A DNA stretch of 64,000 nt, from NCBI RefSeq assembly GCF_011764445.1, contig NZ_BLPG01000001.1:9291316-9355315 (forward strand), in the 5' to 3' direction. This DNA comes from Phytohabitans rumicis (GTDB lineage Bacteria; Actinomycetota; Actinomycetes; Mycobacteriales; Micromonosporaceae). The position numbers were made by a program, and so were the translations under genes. Position 1 is the first letter of the stretch. Each line of letters begins with the position of its first letter. A model generated the notes under the pieces. The model worked only from the letters and a program-made list of their open reading frames with translations. It was not told the origin of the DNA and did not search any database. Of this stretch, positions 54,497-63,885 are shown piece after piece.

Positions 54497-57400
54497 TTTC
54501 TGGTCGAGTTCCGCGAGGAATGTATCGGCGCGGCCGGCGAAAAGGTGGGCCTCGCGTTTGGTGGACAGGGCGCGGGCCCTTTGCGCGGCTGCGCGGACGA
54601 CGGCGGTGGACTCGCCGCAGGCATGCAGTAGGCGGGCCCGGAGCAGCAGCAGAAGTCCTTCGGCGAAGCGTTGGCCATAGGCGTCGAGGGCCTCGTCGGC
54701 TCGATCGAGGGCGGTGCGGGCCTTGTCGGGCACCCCGGCTGCCAGCCACATCTCGGCGATCAGTCCGTACTGGTATGCGATGCCCCACCGCGGCGGGTCA
54801 AGTAGCGTCGCGACCAGCAGTTGTTCGGCCTCCGCCGCAGCGCCGGCGGGGTCCTCCCCGGTGAGGGCACGTGCCCAGCACCAGTACTGGCGTATGTAGT
54901 GGTCGCGCTGGGTGTTGAGGCGGTCAAGGTTTTCGGCGATCCACCGTTCGACCGCGCGCCTCGCCAAGGTCGCATCACCGGCCATCGAAGCAATCATGCC
55001 GGTGTAGTAGACCCAGACCGAGACCACGTGCGGGTCGCCCGGGTCGTCCCACGTGTCGATGAAAGTCCGCGCCGTGTCGGGATCACCGTGCAACGCGGTC
55101 ATCACGGCGTGCCATCCAGCCCCGCCTCCTGGCGGAATGTCACGGCGAAACGGGGGCTCCGCGCTCCGCGTGACGACACCGTCGAAAATGGTGTAGTAGT
55201 TGTTCCCGCTGAAGGACCGGTACGCCTCGCCGATTTGGCCGATGTCCCACTGGTGCAGGCCCCACGCTTGCCGAGCCGACACGCGTACGACCGGATCGGT
55301 GGACGCCTGACCCAGCTCGTACAGTTGGCGAGCCCATCTGCCCCGTTCACTCTCCATGGAGGCATAGGCCGCGTTCAGGCGAACGTAGAGGAAGTCGGCG
55401 GCATCCGCCTCCCGGCCTAGCTTGCCCGCCAGGTATGCGGCGCGCTCCACCAACTCGACGGTGGGGCTGGAATATCGTGCCTGCCGCCTGGCGACAACGG
55501 TGAGCACGGAAAGGGCGGACAGCTCCACTTCCAGGAGTCCCGCCGCCTGCGCGATCTGCGCCGCGGACTGCAAGTGCCGATCGGCGGCGTCGAAAGCGAA
55601 CCTGCTCGCCGCTCGGTGGCCGGCGCGCACCAACGCCTCCGCGGCACGCACCGGGTCGGCGAGGGGGCCGGCGGCCCACAGGTGGTAGGCGAGGCGTTCG
55701 ATGGTGGACTCGTCGTCCGCGTGGGTTAGTTCGAGGGCGTCTGCGACGCGCAGGTGCAGCCGCGTGACCCGCTGTTGCGTCGTGGTCTCGGAGACCGACT
55801 CGCGGACCAGGTCGTGCGCGAAGCGCAACGAGGATGGGTCCTCCGGCGTGGCTTCGAGCAAGCCGAGCGTTTGCACCGGTTCGAGGCGTTCGAGGCAGTC
55901 CGCGACATCGACAGCGGCGGCGCGGGAGAGCAGCCTGAGGTCGACGTCGCGGCCGATGAGCGCGGCGACATGCAGCAGGTCGCGCGCGCCGTCGTCGAGG
56001 CCGGCCATCCGATCGCGGACGACGTCCCGCACGGTGGACGGGACCCCGGCCCGTGCTGTTGCGGCACCGTCGTTGAGCGCGTCGCTGTCGCTGAGCAGCC
56101 GGGACAGTTCCCGAACGAAGAACGGATTGCCGGCGGTACGGGCGTGGATGGTGCGGGCGACGCCGACGCCTGGATCGTGGCCGGTTTCGCGGCGGATGAG
56201 TTCGGCCACGCCGGACGGGTCGAGTGGGCCGAGCCGGAACCTGCGGTGCCCGGGCAGACGGCTGGCGGCAGCCAGCACCCGGGACAGGCCCGAGCCGGGT
56301 GTGGGCGCGCGGTCGCGCAATGCGCCGATGATCGAGGTGCCGTTGGGCAGTCGGCCCGCCAGATGGCTCAAGAGCTGCAGGGAGGCGGCGTCGGCCCATT
56401 GGAGATCGTCAAGAACCAGAAGTGTCGGCCGTTGCGTCGAGCCCTGACCGATGACCGCAACGACGTGCTCGAACAGCCGGAACTGGGCGTTGCTGTCGGG
56501 AACAGCTCGTGCGGCGGCGTCATCGTCGCGCGGCTCGAGCAGGCCGCCGAGCTCGCTGGCAAGCCACTTCTCCCGCGACGGCGCGGGCAAGCTATCGATG
56601 ACCGCGCCCAGCACCTGTTCCCACGGCCACAGCGACGGTATTCCGTCGCCCTCCAGACAGCGGCCCCAGACGACGAGCGCGCCGCGCCGGTCCGCGTCGG
56701 CGGCGGCAGCCTCGAGCAAGCGGGTCTTGCCCACACCGGGTTCGCCTTCGACGATGCCGACCGCTGTGCGGCCGGCGAGCGCCCCTTCCACAGTGCGGCG
56801 CAGCATGGCGAGTTCCTCGGTCCGACCGACCAGGTCGCCGACCGCGGGCGCCCGCACGCTCTCGCCCGTCCCTGCCGGCGGTGGCGACGTGGAGGGCTGC
56901 GTCAGCACCCTCCGGTGCGCGTCCTGCAGCGTCGGGCCGGGGGTGATGCCGAGTTCGTCGGCAAGGCGGTCGCGGACCGTGTGGAACACCGACAGCGCCT
57001 CCGCCTGGCGTCCGGCCGCGCCGAGGACGCCGATAAGACCGGCCTGCACGGGTTCGTGCAACAGTGCCACCGACGCCGCCAGCTGCAACGCCGGGAGCAC
57101 CCGCTCTGGTTGGCGCAGCGACACCGCCAGTTCGGCCGCCGCTACGCAGGTGTCGCAGAACTCGTCGTCGAGTGCGGCGAAGACCGGCGCCGCGGTTGTT
57201 CCATTGGCGATTCCGTTGCCTGCCGGGCCACGCCAGAGGCCCAGCGCTTCGACGTAGTGGTCAAGCGCCGCATCGGGGCGCTGCTGAGCCAGGGCGCCCC
57301 TGGCCGTATCGACGAGTTCCCGGAAGGTGACCAGGTCCAGCGTGCCGGCAGCGGCGGTGAACAGGTAGGCGTTGCCGCGGCGATGCAGGTATGAGCCGAT

Positions 57401-57706
57401 GCCACGGAGGGGGATCGTGGGCTCCAGTAGCCGCCGCAGCGCGCCGACGTATTTCTGGACGACATTGAGGGCGCTGACGGGAACGTCCTCGCCCCAGATC
57501 AGGTCGATCAGCTCACTCGTGCTGGTCGGCCTGCCAACGCGGGCCAGGAGCAGAGCCAGTAGGTATGCCTGTTGCCGGGGGCCGGGATCCAGTTCGACAC
57601 CGTCGCGCCAGAGCCGCAGCGGGCCGAGGATCCGTAGTTGTAGAGAATGTTCGCCAGCCGGCGGATCTTCGCCGCTGGGCAGGACGGAAGGGACTGGTAC
57701 AGCCAC
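54491..57706 (-). CDS. AfsR/SARP-like regulator: BTAD plus AAA ATPase and helical repeats
   Basis: 1071 residues. OmpR/SARP-type winged helix ~22-110 (LRILGPLRLWRDGVELDPGP), BTAD ~120-265 (ending DELGITPGPTLQDAHRRVL), AAA_16-type ATPase with LVGRTEELAMLRR, Walker A GEPGVGKTRLLEAA and Walker B LLVLDDLQWADAAS, then ~450 residues of helical repeats. GTG at 57706. Convergent with the peptide importer and overlapping it by 6 bases. It is a likely transcription activator, and the importer is a candidate target only by proximity. It differs in its ATPase type from the regulator at 38509-41682. Confidence 0.9.
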   Translation of the reverse strand: MAVPVPSVLPSGEDPPAGEHSLQLRILGPLRLWRDGVELDPGPRQQAYLLALLLARVGRPTSTSELIDLIWGEDVPVSALNVVQKYVGALRRLLEPTIPLRGIGSYLHRRGNAYLFTAAAGTLDLVTFRELVDTARGALAQQRPDAALDHYVEALGLWRGPAGNGIANGTTAAPVFAALDDEFCDTCVAAAELAVSLRQPERVLPALQLAASVALLHEPVQAGLIGVLGAAGRQAEALSVFHTVRDRLADELGITPGPTLQDAHRRVLTQPSTSPPPAGTGESVRAPAVGDLVGRTEELAMLRRTVEGALAGRTAVGIVEGEPGVGKTRLLEAAAADADRRGALVVWGRCLEGDGIPSLWPWEQVLGAVIDSLPAPSREKWLASELGGLLEPRDDDAAARAVPDSNAQFRLFEHVVAVIGQGSTQRPTLLVLDDLQWADAASLQLLSHLAGRLPNGTSIIGALRDRAPTPGSGLSRVLAAASRLPGHRRFRLGPLDPSGVAELIRRETGHDPGVGVARTIHARTAGNPFFVRELSRLLSDSDALNDGAATARAGVPSTVRDVVRDRMAGLDDGARDLLHVAALIGRDVDLRLLSRAAAVDVADCLERLEPVQTLGLLEATPEDPSSLRFAHDLVRESVSETTTQQRVTRLHLRVADALELTHADDESTIERLAYHLWAAGPLADPVRAAEALVRAGHRAASRFAFDAADRHLQSAAQIAQAAGLLEVELSALSVLTVVARRQARYSSPTVELVERAAYLAGKLGREADAADFLYVRLNAAYASMESERGRWARQLYELGQASTDPVVRVSARQAWGLHQWDIGQIGEAYRSFSGNNYYTIFDGVVTRSAEPPFRRDIPPGGGAGWHAVMTALHGDPDTARTFIDTWDDPGDPHVVSVWVYYTGMIASMAGDATLARRAVERWIAENLDRLNTQRDHYIRQYWCWARALTGEDPAGAAAEAEQLLVATLLDPPRWGIAYQYGLIAEMWLAAGVPDKARTALDRADEALDAYGQRFAEGLLLLLRARLLHACGESTAVVRAAAQRARALSTKREAHLFAGRADTFLAELDQKS

Positions 57707-57837
57707 GCAGCTACCCCGGATGACATGAAACGATCTGCCGCTTACGCCCGTTCTCGCAACCTATGTAGACGGACCGGATTCTACCGCACCCCTCTTGGCG
57801 CAGCAGTTGCCCAGCGACAAGGTTCGCCGCCTGCGGG

Positions 57838-58566
57838 CTAAGTCCGCTCGGCGTGCCCCTTGAGTGGTTGCCCGGCCCAGACGCGGCGTTTGAGGGCGCC
57901 GAAGTCTTGGAAGCCGTCGACCTCCACCAGCGGCGAGCCGTCGTCGTCGGTGTCGTCGTCGACGCACAGCAGCTCGCGGTCGAAGTATTCCAACAGTCGT
58001 ACGTCGTCGAGCTCCAGACCGGCGGGAGCCTTGCCCGACATGCGCGGGCTGCCGACGACGACGTTCGCGTTGACCCGGCCTTCAACCGTGAACCAGTGCT
58101 CCTCGCCGTAGAACAGCTCCGCGTGTACGTCACCGCCGATCAAGGCCGAGCAGTCGTTGTAGTCGCCGATGAGCCGGCCGGTATGCAGGTCGCCGTGCAC
58201 CTCCAGCCAGCCGCCGGTCACCACGTCCCGCGCCCGCATGTCGCCGGTCACAAGGAGGAACGACTCGGGGTCATCGCTGTCGCCGTAGTAGCCGCCGACC
58301 GTGAGGTCACCGCGCACGACAAGAAGGTAGGCCCGCTCGTCGCTCAGGTCCAGGTCGCCGGGCACGTGCAGGTCACCGTCCACAAGCAGCACGTCGGTGA
58401 CGTAGTGCTCGAACTCGGCGAGAGCGGCGATCACCTGCTTCGCTTTGTATGCCTCGCGGAACATCCCTACGGCCGCGCGGACCTCCGCCTCGGTGACCTG
58501 TCCCTGTCGCAAGCTACGAGCACCGTCGATCATCCGCTCACCGTAGCGAACGCCGAGTTGGTACAT
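57838..58566 (-). CDS. Beta-helix (bactofilin-like) protein, unknown function
   Basis: 242 residues. The first ~65 are helical and charged. Residues ~70-175 are a repeating short-strand pattern (DGDLHVPGDLDL, VVRGDLTVGGYYGD, VTGDMRARDVVTGGWLEVHG, GDLHTGRLIGDYND, GGDVHAELFYG) that suggests a right-handed beta-helix, as in polymer-forming bactofilin-type proteins. The C-terminal third is acidic (CVDDDTDDDG). I do not know the family. ATG at 58566; an in-frame ATG at residue 12 is possible. The start overlaps the end of the SRPBCC gene by 29 bases. Confidence 0.55.
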   Translation of the reverse strand: MYQLGVRYGERMIDGARSLRQGQVTEAEVRAAVGMFREAYKAKQVIAALAEFEHYVTDVLLVDGDLHVPGDLDLSDERAYLLVVRGDLTVGGYYGDSDDPESFLLVTGDMRARDVVTGGWLEVHGDLHTGRLIGDYNDCSALIGGDVHAELFYGEEHWFTVEGRVNANVVVGSPRMSGKAPAGLELDDVRLLEYFDRELLCVDDDTDDDGSPLVEVDGFQDFGALKRRVWAGQPLKGHAERT

Positions 58567-59076
58567 TCGCGAGCGTGCCGGAGATAGCGCGAAGCGAATC
58601 GTAGTAGGGCTTCATCGCCGGGTAGTAGTCGTCGAAACTGGGCGTGGGCAAGCCGTCCCGCGCCGCCACCAGCATGTCCAGGTAGTACTCCCAGCCGGGA
58701 CCCATCTCGCCGATCTCGTCGGTGGTGTCGAGGTGGTGCACGAGCCGGAGCTCGGTCTGACCGTCGGTGTGCGACAGCAGCAGCTCGATCCGCCAGTTGC
58801 CGGACTCGCCGGTCGTCGACAGGGCCAGTCGCCGGGGTGGGTCGCATGCGTCGATCCGCACGTCGAACCAGGGTGCCTGATCCTCGTACGCCATCTGCAT
58901 TTTGATCATGTGACCGGGGCGGCATCGCCGTGCCACGGTCCGAACCACCGGGCGGTGCGGTCGGATTCGGTCACGCTGGCCCACACGTCCTCGATGGGTG
59001 CCCGGAACGTGCGGCTGACGATGAGGTCGTGGCCGTCGGCGGTCGGGAAGAGCCGGCCGGTGGGTGGATTGATCAT
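58538..59076 (-). CDS. SRPBCC (AHSA1-like) domain protein (frameshifted near 58916)
   Basis: About 179 residues if one base is restored. The N-terminal part reads DLIVSRTFRAPIEDVWASVT and ESDRTARWFGPWHGDAAP, classic AHSA1 opening, then stops. The continuation GHMIKMQMAYEDQAPWFDVR ... ELRLVHHLDTTDEIGEMGPG WEYYLDML-type ending is in another frame. One extra base in the run of four G (plus strand) at 58916-58919 joins them. The ATG at 59076 overlaps the ArsR stop (ATGA). ArsR-SRPBCC pairs are common; the role is unknown. Confidence 0.82.
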
Positions 59077-59435
59077 GCCGTGTTCTCCTGTTGTTGATCC
59101 GTCGTGCCGCGCTGTCGGCGCTCGCGACGGGTGCGATAGACCTCGGTCTCCAGCGCGTCGAGGCGGCGCTCCCAGCTGGCGGCCCGGGTGAACTGGTCGA
59201 GCCACTCGATCAAGCCGGCGAACCGTGACGTGTCCAGCTCGTAGAAGCGTTGCCGGCCGACGAGGGTGTCGCGGACCAGGCCGCTTTCCCGGAGCACCCG
59301 CAGGTGCCGGCTGACGGCGGGCCGGCTGATCATGAAGCGGTCGGCGATCTCCCCCGCGGGGAGCCGCTGCTCGCGCAGCATCACCAGGATGTCGCGCCGC
59401 ACCGGGTCAGCGATTGCCGCCGCCACCTCGTCCAC
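59073..59435 (-). CDS. ArsR-family regulator
   Basis: 120 residues. The winged helix spans ~1-85 (IADPVRRDILVMLREQRLPA; IADRFMISRPAVSRHLRVLR; LVGRQRFYELD). There are no cysteine metal-site residues, so it is not a metal sensor of the ArsR/SmtB kind. The C-terminus is an amphipathic Arg/Glu helix. Translationally coupled to the SRPBCC gene downstream. Start at 59435 is a GTG. Confidence 0.88.
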   Translation of the reverse strand: MDEVAAAIADPVRRDILVMLREQRLPAGEIADRFMISRPAVSRHLRVLRESGLVRDTLVGRQRFYELDTSRFAGLIEWLDQFTRAASWERRLDALETEVYRTRRERRQRGTTDQQQENTA

Positions 59436-59475
59436 CGGGAAAGCGTAACCATCGTGTTACGCGTCAGGCAAGCGT

Positions 59476-59964
59476 GTGTGCGAGGCTGCGGTGGTGGACC
59501 AGATGGACGGCGACGACGTGCGCGGCCTGCGCCGCGCGGACTTTCCGGTGCTTCGTGAACTGCCGACCCGCTGGTCGGACGACGACGTCTACGGTCATGT
59601 CAACAACGTGATCCACTACTCGATGTTCGACACGGCGGTCAACGGCTGGTTGATCGAGGCGTCCGGCACCGACATCCGGCGGCTGCCGGCGATCGGCCTC
59701 GTGGTGGAGACCCGCTGCCGCTACTTCGCCGAGCTCCGCTTCCCGGATGTGGTGACCGCGGGGATCCGGCTGGAACGGCTGGGTACGTCCAGCGTCGTGT
59801 ACCAGCTGGCGCTGTTCGGCGGTGGCCGGGAGGAGCCGGCGGCGGTGGGTCGCTTCGTGCACGTGTACGTGGACGCCCGGTCCCGTCAGCCGGTCCCGGT
59901 GCCCGACCAGGTGCGCGGTGCACTGCGGCTGCTGGAACCCAGCGCGGACGAGGGGACGCCATGA
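59476..59964 (+). CDS. Acyl-CoA thioesterase, 4HBT hotdog fold
   Basis: 162 residues. Hotdog-fold signature: LPTRWSDDDVYGHVNNVIHY with the active-site Asp, then VVETRCRYFAELRFPDVVTA and GRFVHVYVDARSRQPVPVP. The 4HBT/YbgC-like class hydrolyses acyl-CoA. GTG at 59476 is used, though GTG codons about 15 bases later would also serve and give the core directly. The stop overlaps the next start (ATGA), so it is coupled to the alcohol dehydrogenase. Confidence 0.85.
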   Translation: MCEAAVVDQMDGDDVRGLRRADFPVLRELPTRWSDDDVYGHVNNVIHYSMFDTAVNGWLIEASGTDIRRLPAIGLVVETRCRYFAELRFPDVVTAGIRLERLGTSSVVYQLALFGGGREEPAAVGRFVHVYVDARSRQPVPVPDQVRGALRLLEPSADEGTP

Positions 59965-61235
59965 CCGCCGGCGGGGAGACCGTTTTCACGTACGCGGCGC
60001 CGCGGCTGAAGTTCGGTGCGGGCGCGGCCGACGAGATCGGCTTCGACCTCGGTCAGTACGGCGCTCAGCGCGTGCTCGTGATCACCGACGCGGGGGTGGC
60101 CGCGACCGGCTCCCCGCACCGGATCGTGGCGGCGATGCGCGGGTACGGCATCCAGGCCGAGATCTTCACCGAGGTGCACGTGGAGCCCACCGACGTGTCC
60201 CTGCGGTACGCCGTCGAGGCGGCCAGCCACGGCGGGCCGTGGGACGGGTTCGTGGCGGTGGGCGGCGGATCCAGCATCGATACGGCGAAGGCGGTGAACC
60301 TGCTCACCACCAATCCCGGTGACCTGATGGAGTACGTCAACCCGCCGGTGGGCGCCGGACTGGCCCCGCGGCAGCCACTCAAACCGCTCGTCGCGGTGCC
60401 CACCACCACCGGTACCGGCTCGGAGAGCACCACGATCTGCGTGCTGGACGTGCTCGACCTCAAGGTGAAGACCGGCATCAGTCACGCCTCCCTGCGCCCC
60501 ACGCTCGCGGTCGTCGATCCACTGTTGACGGTCACGCAACCGCCCCAGGTGACGGCGGCCAGCGGGATGGACATCCTGTGCCACGCGCTGGAGAGCTACA
60601 CGGCCAAGCCGTACACCGCCTTCGACCGCAAGGCGCCGCACGAGCGGGTGCCGTACTGCGGCGCGAACCCGGTGGCCGACATGTGGTCCGAGAAGGCGCT
60701 GGCGCTGCTGGCCCGCTCGCTGCGGGCGGCCGTGGCGGACGGTGCGGACCTCGACGCCCGGACCGATCTGGCGATGGCGGCGACGTTCGCGGGCATGGGC
60801 TTCGGGAACGCCGGGGTGCACCTCCCGCACGCCAACGCGTACCCGATCGCCGGTGGTGTGCGGGACTTCCGCCCGGACGGCTACCCCGACGGCGAGCCTC
60901 TGGTGCCGCATGGCATGGCGGTGTCGCTGACCGCCCCGGAGGCGTTCCGCTTCACCTTCGCGTCCAGCCCGGAGCGCCACCTGCGCGCCGCGCAACTGCT
61001 GGCGCCGCGGCGGACCGGCGACCCGGTCGAGCGGCTGCCCGCGGAACTGATCTCGCTCATGCGCGCGATCGGGATGCCGAACGGCATCGGCGCGGTCGGC
61101 TACCGCGAGCGGGACATCGACGCGCTGGTCGCGGGCACGATGAAGCAGCAGCGGCTGCTGGCCACCGCGCCGCGGCCGGTGACGGAGGACGACATCGCCG
61201 GCATCCTCACCCGTTCGCTGACGCTCTGGACCTGA
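59961..61235 (+). CDS. Iron-containing alcohol dehydrogenase, hydroxyacid-oxoacid transhydrogenase type
   Basis: 424 residues. NAD-binding GGGSSIDTAKAVNLL, then PTTTGTGSESTTICVLDVLD, and the metal-site region GMDILCHALESYTAKPYTAF with HANAYPIAGGVRDF and VPHGMAVSLTAPE. The KAPHERVPYCGANPVADMWS block is a feature of the ADHFE1/HOT branch, which transfers a hydride from 4-hydroxybutyrate to 2-oxoglutarate. ATG at 59961 overlaps the thioesterase stop. The LLM oxidoreductase starts 43 bases later. Confidence 0.88.
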   Translation: MTAGGETVFTYAAPRLKFGAGAADEIGFDLGQYGAQRVLVITDAGVAATGSPHRIVAAMRGYGIQAEIFTEVHVEPTDVSLRYAVEAASHGGPWDGFVAVGGGSSIDTAKAVNLLTTNPGDLMEYVNPPVGAGLAPRQPLKPLVAVPTTTGTGSESTTICVLDVLDLKVKTGISHASLRPTLAVVDPLLTVTQPPQVTAASGMDILCHALESYTAKPYTAFDRKAPHERVPYCGANPVADMWSEKALALLARSLRAAVADGADLDARTDLAMAATFAGMGFGNAGVHLPHANAYPIAGGVRDFRPDGYPDGEPLVPHGMAVSLTAPEAFRFTFASSPERHLRAAQLLAPRRTGDPVERLPAELISLMRAIGMPNGIGAVGYRERDIDALVAGTMKQQRLLATAPRPVTEDDIAGILTRSLTLWT

Positions 61236-61277
61236 CCCTTGTGTTCGAGCGCGCTCGAAGTTGTAGCGTGCGGAACG

Positions 61278-62144
61278 ATGAAGCTTGGATTGCACTACTG
61301 GAATTACTCCACGCCGGCCGACCCGGCGGCGATCGCGCCGACCCTGGCCGAGACCGCGCGGGTCGCGGAGCAGGCTGGGGTCTCGTCCTTCACCGTCATG
61401 GACCACTACTTCCAGATGGACGCTATGGCGGCGGCCGACGAGCCGATGCTCGAGGGCTACACGACGCTGGGCTACCTGGCGGGCCGGACCGAGCGGATGA
61501 CGCTCGGGTTGCTGGTCACCGGGGTGATGTACCGGTACCCGGGACTCCTGGCCAAGATCGTCAGCACGCTGGACGTGTTGTCCGGCGGCCGGGCCCGGTT
61601 GGGCATCGGGGCGTCCTGGTACGAGCGCGAGCAGCGGGGTCTGGGCGTGCCGGTCGTACCGGTGGCCGAGCGCTTCGAGCGCCTGGAGGAGACGCTGCGG
61701 ATCTGCCGGCAGATGTGGAGCGAGGACAACGGTCCGTTCGAGGGCAAGCACTACCAGTTGGCGGAGACGCTGTGCGTGCCGGCCCCGCTGAGCCGGCCGT
61801 ACCCGCCGATCATGATCGGCGGCGGTGGCGAGCGGAAGACGCTCCTGCTCGCGGCCCGGTACGCCGACGCGTGCAACGTGTTCGGCACCGCGCCCGCGGA
61901 CGTGGCGCACAAGTTGAACGTCCTGCGTGGACACTGCGAGGCGGAGGGCCGCAGCTACGACGCCATCGAGAAGACGGTGCTCGTGACCCGCCCGGCCCTG
62001 CTCGACGTCGACGCGTTCGTCGCGGACGTGGCCGAGTACGCCAAGCTCGGCGTGACCGAGGTGCAGACGATGCCGGAGGGGCACCCGGTCGAGTTCGTCC
62101 ACCAGCTCGCCGAACGGGTCGTGCCCCGGCTCGCCGACATCTGA
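61278..62144 (+). CDS. LLM-class F420-dependent oxidoreductase
   Basis: 288-residue luciferase-like TIM barrel. Seen: MKLGLHYWNYSTPADPAAIA, SSFTVMDHYFQMD, TERMTLGLLVTGVMYRYPGL LAK-type F420 site, SGGRARLGIGASWYEREQRG, and PPIMIGGGGERKTLLLAARY. These are typical of F420-using members in actinobacteria. ATG at 61278; GGAACG precedes it weakly. Substrate unknown. The last 11 bases including the stop are tandemly duplicated. Confidence 0.9.
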   Translation: MKLGLHYWNYSTPADPAAIAPTLAETARVAEQAGVSSFTVMDHYFQMDAMAAADEPMLEGYTTLGYLAGRTERMTLGLLVTGVMYRYPGLLAKIVSTLDVLSGGRARLGIGASWYEREQRGLGVPVVPVAERFERLEETLRICRQMWSEDNGPFEGKHYQLAETLCVPAPLSRPYPPIMIGGGGERKTLLLAARYADACNVFGTAPADVAHKLNVLRGHCEAEGRSYDAIEKTVLVTRPALLDVDAFVADVAEYAKLGVTEVQTMPEGHPVEFVHQLAERVVPRLADI

Positions 62145-62156
62145 CCGACATCTGAC
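62135..62156 (+). repeat. 11-base tandem duplication over the LLM stop codon
   Basis: CCGACATCTGA occurs twice with no gap (62135-62145 and 62146-62156); the first copy includes the LLM gene's stop. Probably a replication slip without effect. Confidence 0.8.
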
Positions 62157-62253
62157 CATTCGTCGCGAGGTTCGTTTGCCACACGTGCCGGAGCGATACC
62201 CCCTATATTGGGACAGGTTCGGACAAGGTTGACGAACGGTCCTGGGGGTACGC

Positions 62254-63885
62254 ATGCGTGTGCTGGCTGTCGTCCTCGCCGGTGCGATGGTCCTGGCTCC
62301 GGCGGGCGCGGTGGCCGGGCCGGCGTCCGGCCCGGCCGTGCCCTCACTGGTCTGGCGGGCGTGCGCGCCTGATCTGCCGGGCTTCGAGTGCGCGACCGCG
62401 CAGGTGCCGCTGGACTACGACCGGCCGCGGGGCGCGCAGATCACGCTGGCGTTGACCCGGCTGCCGGCCACCGACAAGGCCCGCCGCATCGGCTCGCTGT
62501 TCCTCAACCCCGGCGGGCCGGGCGGTTCCGGCGTGGACTTCGTGCAGATCGAGGGCAAGCGGCTCTACACCGCCGAGGTGCGGGCCAGGTTCGACCTGGT
62601 CGGCTTCGACCCGCGCGGCATCGCCCGCAGCACCCCGGTGCAGTGCTTCGACACCACCGACGAGGCGCTGGCCGCCCTGCCACCGTTCGCGTTCCCGTTC
62701 ACCCGGGCGGAGGAGCGGGCGTGGATCGCCAGCAACCGGACGTACGCCGCCGCCTGCGCCCGCCGGGCCGGACCGATCATCGACCACATGTCGACCGCGA
62801 ACGTGGCCCGCGACCTGGACCTTCTGCGCCGCGCGGTCGGTGATCGGAAGATGACCTTCGCCGGGTACTCGTACGGCTCCTACATCGGCTCCACGTACGC
62901 CAACATGTTCCCGGACCGGGTCCGCGCGGTCATCGTCGACGGGGTGATCGACCCGGTGTCCTTCGCGACCGGCCGCGGCGACCAGGCCAGGACGCTGCCC
63001 GTCGACGCCCGGCTGGTCAGCGAGCAGGGCGCCTACGCGACGCTGCTGGAGTTCCTGCGGCTGTGCGACCGGGGCGGCGACAACTGCGCGTTCTCGGCGG
63101 GCGACCCGAAGCGGCGGTACGACCGGCTGGCGAAGCGGCTGCAGGCCCAGGCCCTCACCCTGCCCGACGGCGCGGGCGGCACGATCACGTTCGGCTACCA
63201 CGACCTGGTGGCCTCGACGCTCGGCGCGCTGTTCGACCCGTTCATCTGGCCGGTTTTCGCCGACCTCCTCCAGCAGATCGACACGCTGGCCCAGCCGGCA
63301 GCGGCGGCCGAGGCGCTGCGCGCCCTGCGGGCCCGGCTCGGCCAGCCGGGGCGGCGGGCGTACGAGCAGGTCCAGGAGGGCTTCGCCGGGGTCACGTGCG
63401 CGGACACGGACAACCCGGACCACGTCTCGGCCTGGGCGCGGGCCGCCCGGCGGGCGGACCAGAAGTACCCGTACTTCGGCCGGATCTGGAACTGGGGCTC
63501 CAGCATCTGCGCGTTCTGGCCGGGCCGGGACGGCGACCGGTACACCGGGCCGTTCAACCGGCGTACCGCCAACACGGTCCTGGTGATCGGCAACCGCTTC
63601 GACCCGGCCACCCGCTACCAGGACGCGGTGAGCACGGCCAGGATGCTGCCGCGGTCGTCCCTGATCACGGTCGAGGGTTGGGGGCACACCTCGCTGTTCC
63701 TGTCCTCCTGTGTGGACGGTCACGTCAGCCGGTACCTGCTCACCGGGCAGGCCCCCGGCCGGCGCGTGGTTTGCGGCGTGGATGCCATCCCCTTCGCGGG
63801 GACGACCTCACGGGACCTTGCTGGCGACGAGCTGAGCGACCGGGGCCTGCACCTTGTCCCGCCAGTGCTCCGACTTGGCCGCTAG
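62254..63885 (+). CDS. Secreted alpha/beta-hydrolase, tripeptidyl aminopeptidase type
   Basis: 543 residues. Signal peptide 1 to ~22. The alpha/beta-hydrolase fold resembles streptomycete Tap/SlpD: SLFLNPGGPGGSGVDFVQ oxyanion block, VGFDPRGIARSTPVQCFD, nucleophile Ser206 in GYSYGSYIG, acid Asp in GNRFDPATRYQDA, His in VEGWGHTSLF, and the C-terminal TAP-like domain with paired Cys. The last ~25 residues (SDRGLHLVPPVLRLGR) look like readthrough into the overlapping convergent gene and may differ in homologues. ATG at 62254. Confidence 0.9.
   Translation: MRVLAVVLAGAMVLAPAGAVAGPASGPAVPSLVWRACAPDLPGFECATAQVPLDYDRPRGAQITLALTRLPATDKARRIGSLFLNPGGPGGSGVDFVQIEGKRLYTAEVRARFDLVGFDPRGIARSTPVQCFDTTDEALAALPPFAFPFTRAEERAWIASNRTYAAACARRAGPIIDHMSTANVARDLDLLRRAVGDRKMTFAGYSYGSYIGSTYANMFPDRVRAVIVDGVIDPVSFATGRGDQARTLPVDARLVSEQGAYATLLEFLRLCDRGGDNCAFSAGDPKRRYDRLAKRLQAQALTLPDGAGGTITFGYHDLVASTLGALFDPFIWPVFADLLQQIDTLAQPAAAAEALRALRARLGQPGRRAYEQVQEGFAGVTCADTDNPDHVSAWARAARRADQKYPYFGRIWNWGSSICAFWPGRDGDRYTGPFNRRTANTVLVIGNRFDPATRYQDAVSTARMLPRSSLITVEGWGHTSLFLSSCVDGHVSRYLLTGQAPGRRVVCGVDAIPFAGTTSRDLAGDELSDRGLHLVPPVLRLGR

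Noticed and set aside
38509..57706. Secondary-metabolite gene cluster suggested by two BTAD regulators and exporters
   Set aside because: No polyketide synthase, peptide synthetase, terpene or RiPP enzymes are present; the regulators and exporters are scattered among unrelated genes.
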